Source: Isohypsibius dastychi (taxonomy: Eukaryota > Tardigrada > Eutardigrada > Parachela > Isohypsibiidae). Taken from it: DNA of 11,975 bases. The stretch covers positions 1 through 11,975 of the forward strand of contig JAQIWT010001195.1 in NCBI GenBank assembly GCA_034696485.1, read 5' to 3'. Both the position numbers and the translations under genes were made by a program. Positions 1-8,797 of the stretch are shown here, piece after piece; the stretch's first letter is position 1, and each line of letters opens with the position of its first letter. Below the pieces are notes generated by a model that did no database searches, had not been told where the DNA came from, and worked only from the letters and a program-made list of their open reading frames with translations.

Positions 1-120
1 TTTCCAAAAATATCATCAATATCATATTGTTATCATATCGAAAATTTCAATATGATATCGCCGGAATATTGTTATCATATCAATATCATTATCTATCATA
101 TTGTAACATCACTAGATGAG
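1..120. repeat. AT-rich imperfect repeat patch (TATCATAT motif)
   Basis: Low-complexity AT-rich patch built from variants of tatcatat. A 16-nt direct repeat, atattgttatcatatc, occurs at 24-39 and 66-81. An 8-bp inverted repeat, tatcatat/atatgata, lies at 31-38 and 50-57. The patch runs off the left edge, so it could be the end of a longer repeat or transposable element, or a diverged minisatellite. No terminal inverted repeat or target-site duplication can be defined. Confidence 0.5.
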
Positions 121-537
121 AAGCGTAGGTGTACAGCTGAAAATGAGCGAAGCGAAGCAGGATTTTCCGCTTCGCAATCGCAAATTAAAGCGAAGCTGAT
201 CGGTGTAAAACGTTCCACCTCCACCACTGGTCTGAAAGTTTCGACTCGAAAGCATTTACAAAATCTCAAATTTTCGGATGCTTCTCACAGTTTAACTCCC
301 AGTAACCTCGGAATCCTACACAAACTGGTGTTTCTTGTGTTTTTTCTGTGTGGAATCTCCACTGCTACAGTACGAAGTATCGGTACGTACGTGGAAAATA
401 GCCTGGGTGAACGAAATCATTTATTCGCTTGTTGAAAACTCAAGATCACTTTTCCTCTCATGACTTTCGTTTCATGTTCGTTTTCTTTTCAGAATATTCA
501 AGTCTAGATATTGAACTGCGGCAACGTTGGCGCCAAG
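121..537 (+). promoter_or_regulatory. UFD1 upstream region with probable splice acceptor
   Basis: This stretch precedes the UFD1 start codon and probably holds its promoter and 5' UTR, although no TATA box or initiator can be named with confidence. A pyrimidine-rich 3' splice site, ttttcttttcag, ends at 492, 45 nt before the ATG. This suggests a 5'-UTR intron or a trans-splicing acceptor. A possible donor, gtacgt, lies near 383. A short hairpin (gcgaagc/gcttcgc) sits around 150-175. An open frame spanning 52-435 has no recognisable protein character and is not called a gene. Confidence 0.35.
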
Positions 538-3301
538 ATGTTTCCCTTCGCTGAATTCTTCGGGAATCAGTTTCCTGGGACACAGTTCCGTCGTGATTAC
601 AAATGTTATTCCGCCGTCATGTTTCCCAATTCTGATCGAACTGATGTGGAAAAAGGAGGAAAGATCATCATGCCACCATCTGCGTTGGAGACGCTGAGTC
701 GAATGAATGTGCAGTTTCCAATGCTCTTCAAACTGCAGAATATGGGAAAGAACCGTTCGACGCATTGCGGAGTTCTCGAATTCGTTGCTGATGAAGGTCA
801 GATTTTGTTTCTGGGCAAGATTTTATGTCAGTTTTTATTAAACAAACAAGCGATTTGATGGTCGAGAATAATTACTGAGAAAATCGCTCGAACAGACGAA
901 CTTTTGAAAAATCATTTTTTGTGGTTTTGCTGTGAACACTGTTTTTTTTCTGATTTTTTGCAACCCAGGTCGTTTGTTGGATGGGATCAGGAAATCAGCT
1001 GCTTGCTTTTTCATCTGAATTTCACTGTTAGTTCAGCGAATAGCATGGCGAGATATTTTTGAGCAAATATACTTTTGTTGTCATCACTTCCGGTTTTCGA
1101 TTTACCCTCAGATTTTGATGCAGGAATCTGCCTGAAAAATTGCAGGATTTTTGTTCTGGAGGGAATATTCGTGATTTTATTTGTTTATAAAATCTGTAAA
1201 GCGAATTCTCATTATGAAATATGGTTTCTTCAGTCAAAAACGCAGTACAGTATTTGGATTTAATGTTGTTGGATTTGATGAATTATTGGTTTTATGCGAT
1301 TAACCTTTTGCTTCGTTTGTTTTCAGATATTCAGAATCGACTGATCTTTTGGATTTCGATTTCTTACGAATGAAGTGTTTTGCCATTTTTAAAAACACGT
1401 TTCGTAATTCATTGATGCAGTTTACATGGTGATTTTCAAATGTTTTTTTATCTTCCAGGTAAAATCTACGTGCCATCATGGATGATGCGAAATCTCCTGC
1501 TGAATGAAGGCGAAATAGTCTCGCTCCAGAGTATCTCCTTGCCGATCGCCACATATTCCAAATTTCAGCCCCAATCTACGGACTTCCTGGACATCACTGA
1601 TCCTCGAGCTGTTCTTGAGAGCGCGCTGCGTGGATTTGCTTGTTTGACGGTTGGAGATGTTGTTGCGATTGAATACAACAAGAAGATATTCGAACTTCTC
1701 GTCATGGAATGCCGTCCGGCCAACGCTGTTTCCATTATTGAATGTGATATGCAGGTCCGTGGAAAATAGGAAGCAGATCAACGAAACTTTCGTATCTGAA
1801 AAAACACTTAACATACGAAGTTTGTCGGTTTTGTAGTTTACAGAGGTTGAAAAAAGATTCGAATCGAATTTATGTCTACCTGGACTTGAAGTTGAATAGT
1901 CTCAGAATCCAAAAACGAAAGAGATTTATTGATTTTGATAATAGGTCTTTTAATTAATGATTTAATTAATAACAGTAATAATTTATTTCATTTTTCTTTT
2001 TGATGATAGAATTTTTGAGATCAGTTCAACATCGTATTGTTTCAATGTCAGTTTGAATAATTGAGTCATGTGGATTGTGTATCGGAGGGCATTTTGATTT
2101 TAAAAGAATTCATCGTTATTGTGGTCAAGGTTTCTTCAGTTTTCGTTCCAGATTTATTCAAACTAATTGAATGGCTTTCATGAATAAATTCATTGTAAAA
2201 ATCACTTCCATTCGCGGTGTCAGTCTGAATTTCCGGTTATGAGTTTATCCACGCTAAATTATATTTGGTAAGAATTCGAATAGCGGATCAACGGTAATTA
2301 GTGACTAGTTATCTAGACTTCTATCTGATGATATGATTAGATCTTCGTTCAGTATCTCTTTAATTTAAATCTGTTAATATTCAATATGATGGGAAATTGC
2401 CAACATTTGTCGCGTTTGAGTTCCACTTCTGGACTTCAAACTTGTTTTTCGTAGTTTTCTGGAATTTTTTCTTGTTTCGTTTTCGGTGTAGATGACGGAT
2501 GTTGATCTATGATTTCTCGTGGTTGTACGGATATTTAAAAATGCAAAACCCTTTTTGAAATCAACAGATTAAATGATGATTTCATATTTCAACAAGAGAT
2601 TTGTCAGAATTGTTTTAATGTTCTGTTGAGTCAGCGCAACTTTTAAATATCCTAATAAAACTGGTTGCATAAATGTAAATCAAGTTGTTCTTGAAAAAAA
2701 TAGTTTTTTTGCAGACCGTACAACTTTGAATATCGCCCTTTTCCACCGTTTCCTTCGTAAATCTATTTATTCCTTTCGTGTTTTTCTCCTAGAAATGTCT
2801 GTAGAACTGAAAGAAATGCGACTCAGTTTTGCTCGTATTTCCTTTATTCCCACAGTATTTTGCTGAGCATGAGCACTTGGTAATTGTTGTGATATTCAGG
2901 TTGAATTTGCGGCGCCAGTTGGCTATCAAGAACCCACACCGGTCTTCCCGAACAGAAAGCCCGCCGTTCAGGAAGATGAGCCGATGATGATCGACGCTGA
3001 TTCCCTTCCTTCCGCCCAACGTTTTGAAGCTTTTGCTGGATCTGGACAGCGTCTTGGAGGAAATAAAAAGAAAGGCAGTCAAGCTGCACCAGCCACCCCG
3101 GCTTCGGATGTGAATGGGAAGAAAAAGATTGATGTGGCTACTTTGGCGCAGAAAGGTATTCCAAATTACGATTGGAAACCTGGAAAGATCACTTTCCGTC
3201 GAAACACTCGGAAACCGACTGTGAGTGAAAGCGAGAAAGCCTCACCGTTTTTGCCGTTTGGAGGAGAGGGGATGTCGCTGAAGAAAGGATCGAGATATTA
3301 A
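538..3301 (+). CDS. Ufd1: Ubiquitin fusion degradation protein 1 (UFD1), 3 exons, complete
   Basis: UFD1 pairs with NPL4 as the adaptor that brings ubiquitylated clients to the p97/VCP/Cdc48 unfoldase, notably in ER-associated degradation. Exons are 538-796, 1459-1754 and 2900-3301, joined by GT-AG introns of 662 nt (phase 1) and 1145 nt (phase 0). They give 318 aa, close to the 307 aa of human UFD1. Family signatures include [15 protein letters not shown] and [13 protein letters not shown] in exon 1, and [24 protein letters not shown] and AVSIIECDM in exon 2. These form the N-terminal UT3 (double-psi beta-barrel) ubiquitin-binding domain, about residues 1-190. Exon 3 keeps GIPNY and two p97-binding SHP boxes, FAGSGQRL (about 230-237) and FGGEGMSL (about 305-312). 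ATG 538 has A at -3 and matches the family's MF start. An in-frame TTG at 511 is not needed. No domain is missing. Identification is by family motifs recalled from known orthologues. Confidence 0.96.
797..1458 (+). other. UFD1 intron 1
   Basis: Phase-1 intron from gaag|gtcaga to ttccag|gtaaaa, splitting the Gly codon of the DEG-KIY junction. It is AT-rich. Short open frames on both strands show no family resemblance, and no RNA gene or mobile element is visible. Confidence 0.92.
1755..2899 (+). other. UFD1 intron 2
   Basis: Phase-0 intron from gatatgcag|gtccgt to gatattcag|gttgaa, the largest in the window. It is AT-rich, with a close direct repeat of tttaattaat at 1949-1958 and 1961-1970. 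Nothing else is recognisable: no coding segment, transposon end or structured RNA. Confidence 0.92.
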
Positions 3302-4457
3302 TGTAAGATGGATTTTACGAGACGTTTTGAGTTGGATAGATGCGCGGGAAAGAATGTTCCTCGGTTCTGTACCTCTTCTTTCTCGGTCTGAATGATGGAT
3401 TAGTTGAAGAATTGATGAAGTGATTTTTTCTTTTGGGTACGAGAAGATTCGAAACAGTTTGTTCACAAGTTTGAGTAAAATTCGGGAAATTTTGGTTTCG
3501 GTTGCGTTGGATTTCATCTGTTTTTTTGAATCCGTTAATGATCTGTTTTGGTCACCTGCACCTGATTCCGTATTTTATTAGAAGGTGAAAAACCGCCTTG
3601 TTGTTTCACAGTCAGGCTGAGCTTGGGTTTCGGATAAGTTGATGAGGATTGGGAATTTGCTTGTACAGTATTTTGGATTTCGGTTCTAGCCCGTGGTGAC
3701 ATTGACTTTTCTTCCGTTTTGCATACCTGAATTATGCATGCTAGATGTTTCAATTTATTTCACCATGTTAAGAGATTTAGTTATCCATACTTCGTTTCAG
3801 ATTTTTTTTGTCATTTACGACTGCGTGATTCAGCCGGTAACATCAAAATAATTGTTGACTTAACTTACGACCAAACAAATTGTAGGACATGAGGAAAATT
3901 TTTTGAAATTCGAGTTGAGGTGATTTTTGTCTCCCCCACAAGTCGACAAAAAAAATACCTGGAATTCTATAGAATTCCAGCTTAAACTGAACCTGTCCGT
4001 ATTTTCCTGATTTTGTTCTCGATTAGAGTTGGCAAAAGGGAATACCAGAGCCGCCGCATTTCAATACTTTCATTCGAATCGCCTGTCCACATTTTCGTTC
4101 TGGTGAACGCATGTGGCATTTTTCTATTGGTCAATTTTCCTTTCTCCCGGTTTAGACCGAAAAATCGTTCTAAATTTTGAATCATCATCAACAAGCTCAA
4201 GAAAGATAGAGTAGCATATTTTCTTTGAAAATTAAAGCCAGACGGAGAAAGCACATAAGGAAGCACACAAACACCGATCAAGACAGATATTCTATATTTA
4301 CTCACGTGAAAAGGCCGGGTCAGGGCCTGTTTGGGACGGAGACTATTTGAACATGATGTGAGCAGACGAAGAAAGTCAGTTAACCGCGAAGAAGAAGTCA
4401 AAGATTGCTCCAGTTACTCCTTGCTTCCACATCATCACTATTTTGTCATTTTCTTTT
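3302..4457 (+). other. UFD1-CRTAP spacer (UFD1 3' UTR and CRTAP 5' region)
   Basis: This should contain the UFD1 3' UTR and the promoter and 5' UTR of the next gene. No canonical AATAAA occurs on the + strand here, so the UFD1 cleavage site cannot be placed. The clearest structure is the 22-bp perfect palindrome at 3959-3980. Minus-strand open frames at 3535-3753 and 3982-4401 lack recognisable domains and are not called. Confidence 0.6.
3959..3980. repeat. Perfect 22-bp palindrome
   Basis: The 11-base half-site ctggaattcta is followed immediately by its exact reverse complement, with no spacer. It contains two EcoRI-like gaattc hexamers. Symmetry stops at once on both sides (c at 3958, c at 3981). 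It lies in the spacer about 480-500 nt upstream of the CRTAP-like start. It could be a dimeric-factor site, a cruciform-prone element or chance. Confidence 0.85.
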
Positions 4458-6776
4458 ATGTGGGTGACCTTTATCATGTTGCTCAAATTTCTGACCTCTT
4501 CCCTCATCACCCTGTTTGTTCTGGAGAAGTTCCTAGTTGTGGCTGATAGCGAAGACAACCTGACGTTCATTCAGTTGTTCCAAAAAGGTGTGGAGGCTTA
4601 TAAAGCGGAGAAATGGCTGACTTGTATCAATAACTTCGGACGAGGAATGGAGGATTATAAGAAGTTCAAAACGGAGATCGCCGGATGCAGGAAAACGTGC
4701 CATGCTCTGGATTTGGAGGCGAAATATACGACGGATGTCACGGATGTGGAGAACCGGTTTTATGAGAAGACGATTATCCATACGCTGTGTTTAGTGAGAT
4801 GCAAAGCGGCGCACTTTGGAGGCCGGGAAACCAAGTTCGCACCGGATGTGGAGGACGCCTATGAACTCTTGGTCCCCTATGATTATCTTCAAGTATGTGT
4901 TTTTCAAATTTGGCAAAACTGAATAGTTGCGAAAATCTCAAGAAAACGACAGTTGGGAATAAAATAATTTTTATCGAGACAAGTTAATGAATGTTTTTTG
5001 GAAATCCGTTTCATTTGACATCTGTATTTTTCACGAGAGTATGTTGTTGGTGTGGAATGGAGTTTTGGTTTAGATTTATTTATTAAGTAATAACTGAATG
5101 ATTATTTCGTTGAGATATTTTGAATCTTTATTCGATTCCTTTTATTTTCTTGGTGAGTTCCGCCGCGTTTTCAGTAGAGATTCTCTTGAACCTCACAAAT
5201 AATTTAAAACGAGATCATCATGAAGAAATCAATTAAGTTTTTGGTTTCAGAGCATTTCGCTGTGGTATGACCGGTGGATCATTTTAAATGTTATCAAGCA
5301 AATCAAAATAAATATAATCAGATTATAAACCTAATATAAATGTTGACTTTAATAAAAATATGCCGTCATTTAATCACGAGATAAATCTATTTAATAGAAG
5401 CAGCGTTTTAAATATGATTGAAGTGATTTTTTACCCTAAGGTACGGTATTTATAAATCAGTGGCTCTGTTCAGAATATGAGGTTTTTGGAATTGCAATTC
5501 AGAGCCATTTTTACTCGAAATTTTCGAGACTGAAAATCATAGACTAGCGCCTCATATTTATATTTATTCCAGATGTGCTATTTCAAAGCTGGCCACGTCG
5601 ACAAGGCCCTCACAGCCGCCTACACTTTCCTCCACCGAAATCCAGGCCACGAGAACATGCAGCACAACGTCAAATTCTATCTCTCCAAGCTCAGCGGCGA
5701 GACTGACAAGTATCTTCGCAATAGTGAGCCCAAACCGTACCAAGACCTCTTTCTCCAAGGCGTCGAAGCCTATGACAAAAAATCCTACCAATCCGTCATG
5801 GATGTCATGGAACGATCGCTTGAAGCTTTCTTCCAGGAAGAAGATGACCTCCGCTCCATGTGCGAAGGCCCTTTCGACCAAGACCGACTTCAACCAGACT
5901 TGTACATCGCGCTGGCTAACCATATGACCTATGCACTCAAATGCCGACAACGCTGCAAGAACAAGCTCCAGACATTCGATGGATTCGCCGGCGGAAGTCT
6001 GCTCAGCAAATATTTCTTCTATCTGCAGGTAAATTTGGGAAAAAATTCAGTTGTTAGAAAACTACTAAATTTTTCATTCAGGAAATTGAACAGAAATTAT
6101 ATAATTCATTAATATCACACTTTTTTTGTCAACGTTTCAGTATAACATAATCCATTAGTATTACCATCACTATCAATTAGGTATTATGAATGAAACTGAA
6201 ACCGGTTGAACTTACACAAAAATTTGTTGCTCCGAAATCACAGACAGTCGCAAACAATCAAAACTTTTCCGGAGAAAGTCCAATTTCAGAAAACTACGTT
6301 TTTTTGAAACCGCGTTTTTTTCGAAAATATTTCAGCGTGGCTTAGATAAAATTTTCAACCAATCTGGTTTATTGCAGGAAGCATATGAGAAACTCGACCA
6401 GCCTGAAGAATCCCTCGCAGCCGCTGCTTCGTTCCTGTTGTTGAACCCGAAAGACGAGGCGATGTTGAAAAAGAAGGATGAGCTGTTGGATCAGTCTGGA
6501 AGTGAGCCAGAATGGTTCGCCCCTCGAAAAGATGCCCTGAAATATTTCAAACGTGATGAGACCGAGCGGATCTTGCTGGAGAACTTGGAGGCAGATTTCA
6601 AAGTTTTGATCGATGAAACCAAAGAGCGTGAGTTCAAAGACGGACTACGGTCGTTGGTCGGACTGAAGCCCCCGGGTGAAGAGTCAAAAGTCACGACATT
6701 GAAGCTGACTGCAGAGGGCAATGCGGTTGGCGATGAAAATGAGTTGAAGGACAAGAAAGAAGATGCCGCGTTTTGA
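4458..6776 (+). CDS. Crtap: CRTAP/leprecan-family (prolyl 3-hydroxylase complex) protein, 3 exons
   Basis: CRTAP-type proteins are the non-catalytic partners of prolyl 3-hydroxylase in the ER, where with cyclophilin B they modify and chaperone procollagen. Exons 4458-4892, 5573-6028 and 6378-6776 (introns 680 and 349 nt, both phase 0) give 429 aa; human CRTAP is about 401. ATG 4476 (A at -3) would give 423 aa and may be the better start. A hydrophobic N-terminus (about 1-28, ending VVADSEDN) looks like a signal peptide. Two tandem modules follow: QGVEAY/KGVEAY helices, CX3C motifs (C77-C81, C111-C115, C269-C273), then YLQ plus a TPR-like helix pair ending FL..NP..E.M. The Fe(II)/2-oxoglutarate dioxygenase domain of P3H1-3 is absent, as in CRTAP and P3H4/SC65. 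The tail EDAAF is not a KDEL-type signal. Orthology to CRTAP rather than P3H4 is not settled. Confidence 0.82.
4893..5572 (+). other. CRTAP-like intron 1
   Basis: Phase-0 intron from cttcaa|gtatgt to ttattccag|atgtgc, AT-rich. It holds a short inverted repeat, tggctctg (5461-5468) with cagagcca (5500-5507), whose loop contains the 12-bp palindrome gaattgcaattc (5489-5500). No coding or RNA gene is seen. Confidence 0.92.
6029..6377 (+). other. CRTAP-like intron 2
   Basis: Phase-0 intron from ctgcag|gtaaat to ttattgcag|gaagca. AT-rich, with no internal feature recognised. Confidence 0.92.
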
Positions 6777-7301
6777 GGAAATCTGATTGTTTGTTGAGCG
6801 TTATTATTCGATGGTTGAGCAGAGCGTTTTTATACAGTGCAGAACTTTTTTTCTGCAAATTCCCAACTGATGCTCTGTCGAAGTCTCTCATTGTTTTCCT
6901 GCCGTAATTATTTTCTGTAAGAAGTAGTGGGATGAAGAATATCGTACTGCCAACTGAATTCGTCGGCGATGAAGCTTGGGAGGTTCAACGTACGTCGGTA
7001 CAAGGTCAAACACGGGAAGCGAGATGTCAAAAGGACTGTCATGTTTACTCAGTGTGGAAGACAGATTATTTGATTTCACCATTTGTCTTCGATTTCACCA
7101 ACATTATTTCAAACATTTTCCGAGGTTTGTAATCTTTCATTCAAAAGTACGTATGTGAGTAGTAATATGAGAAGAGGCAGGTCCTTTTAGAAGAATAAAA
7201 TTCCCATGTGCATAGTTAGCGAAATTCGGTCGATCAGCTTGGTAGCCTTGAACGAAAACTGAAACTGCTTCATTCCCAAACCGCAGCCTGCCAGTTCAAA
7301 G
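6777..7301 (+). other. Spacer: CRTAP-like 3' UTR and chemoreceptor 1 upstream region
   Basis: The only intergenic AATAAA in the window is at 7194-7199, 418 nt after the CRTAP-like stop, and may be its polyadenylation signal. From roughly 7160 the sequence weakly matches the region upstream of receptor copy 2 (for example aggcaggtc, and gaaa.tg.aac.tgcttcat around 7257-7273). This suggests the duplication started here. Open frames around 6932-7158 are unrecognised and not called. Confidence 0.45.
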
Positions 7302-8797
7302 ATGCACTCATTCTCCAGTCCGATAATGATTGAAAAAACTCTAAAATTGCCTTGTCTGATTCTTTATTATTGCGGCTTCTTTCCACATCCATCTATAAAA
7401 ACTTCTGTTGGGAAAACTGGAATGATTCTCCGTAAGCTGGTGGCGCTCGCAATCTTGGGTGTTTCGTGGTTATGGTTTCTCTTGCGCCTAACCCTCATCA
7501 CAAACCGTTGGATTTCTGGCAACTCTAGATTCGGATCAGGTACCCACAAGCTGATAACAGTTTTCTTGGATGCTACCGATTGTCTATACTGCCTTGTTGG
7601 GCCGTCACTTCTGACATTGTTCTATCGCATTATGCACAGCTCAGAATTCCAAAACTTACTCAGCCAAGCCAACGCCATGATTGCATTTGTTTACCCAGAT
7701 GTCAGACACACAAAATCACGCGGATGGCGAACATTCTCTCAGATTTATGTGGTCACGGCTATTCTGTCGATCTTTGTATGGGAGACCTTGAGCTGGGCAA
7801 TCGAATACTGTACCCCAAGTAGGGGCTGTCGTGACTTAAACCAAGTTTCCGAATCGTGGCGAGCTTTTGGAGTGGAATTTAATAGACTGCACACGGTGCT
7901 CTTGTGGATTTTCAATTGCACGATCGCCTTGTGCATTGCTTCAGTGGGGTACTCTATTGTCTTTATGCTCGGAAAAATTCTGTTTGACTTGAGTATCTGC
8001 TTTTTGAGCCGTTTGACAGAGAGCTCAAAATCACTGGGCAGACATGAGAAGGTCAATGGTGAAGCAGTCTCTAACGAGCTTGTGAAACTAATGGGCGAAC
8101 ATCGCGCCCTGGTGGGGTTTATGGAGAGCTTGAGTCAGCAGTTCGGTGGTGTTTTCTTTGTGGCCTATACCATCAATATCGCTATTGTACTTGGGTACTT
8201 GTCCGGAATCATTGGAGCCAGCTCCGATACCCCTGTTACTACACTCGCACTCTATGTTGTGGCGATCATGTTGTTCCTGGGTTTTGCCTTCATTCCGATT
8301 ATTTTTTTAATCAAGTGCAGTGAACTGGTAAGTTCTGTTTCACTTACAAGAAGCGTTTTAAATCTATTCCCTCTAACCATCTCTTAGGATTCAATGATAC
8401 GGTCAGCACTCTCGATTTACCGAGAAATGGTGATCCAACATATTCCATGGGGAAACGTAAGCCGTCCAACGAAAACTTGCATGAATAATTGATGACAAAG
8501 CGTTTCTTCAGAGACCAGAATGCTTGTTCACCCTTAGTGTTTTTGGGGGAGGTTGCAAGGCCCGACCGCTGGTTCTACAAGGATATCCTACTCTGCGAGC
8601 CACGAATTGGTTGTTCACACGAGTAAAGATTTACTTTATCATGGCAGTTACAGTCTCTAAGGGGTGTGTGGTTCTTTCAGACAATCACGTTCATTGTTTC
8701 TACAGGATTGTTGGCCAACAGCATTTTGTCTTCGTGTGATCCAAAGCAGGTTTCCGCCACGTGCCCGCAAAATGCAACTATGACACCGTACCGCTGA
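7302..8797 (+). CDS. Seven-transmembrane gustatory receptor-like protein, copy 1 (4 exons)
   Basis: Predicted plasma-membrane chemoreceptor of the insect gustatory/odorant receptor superfamily (7tm_6/7tm_7), whose members are ligand-gated channels with the N-terminus inside the cell. The ligand is unknown. Exons 7302-8327, 8388-8456, 8512-8622 and 8681-8797 are joined by GT-AG introns of 60, 55 and 58 nt, all phase 0. They give 440 aa, or 432 aa from Met 7326, the start conserved in copy 2. Hydrophobic segments fall at about 42-66, 84-108, 147-168, 197-222, 282-306 and 312-337. The seventh (TITFIVSTGLLANSIL, 403-418) lies in exon 4. The segment before TM5, LVKLMGEHRALVGFMESL, has the family's amphipathic style. 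Three closely spaced phase-0 introns before the last helix are a known trait of insect receptor genes. Exon 1 alone would appear truncated after six helices. Family assignment rests on topology and gene structure rather than high identity. Confidence 0.8.

Noticed and set aside
52-435. 127-codon open frame at the left edge, + strand
   Set aside because: It begins in the AT-rich repeat patch, has biased composition and no recognisable domain. More likely UFD1 5' flank.
3535-3753. 72-codon minus-strand open frame with AATAAA-like hexamers downstream of UFD1
   Set aside because: A Ser/Gln/Lys-rich low-complexity product with no homologue I recognise; possible exon but unsupported.
3982-4401. 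139-codon open frame on the minus strand upstream of the CRTAP-like gene
   Set aside because: No domain or signal recognised, and it overlaps the likely promoter and 5' UTR of the + strand gene. Length alone is not enough.
6932-7132. 66-codon open frame upstream of receptor copy 1
   Set aside because: Unrecognised, short, and overlaps another frame of similar length; likely chance.
8328-8387. Reading copy 1 exon 1 as a complete 361-aa six-helix protein
   Set aside because: The end of that frame lies in a canonical 60-nt intron; the spliced form gives TM7 and is mirrored exactly in copy 2.
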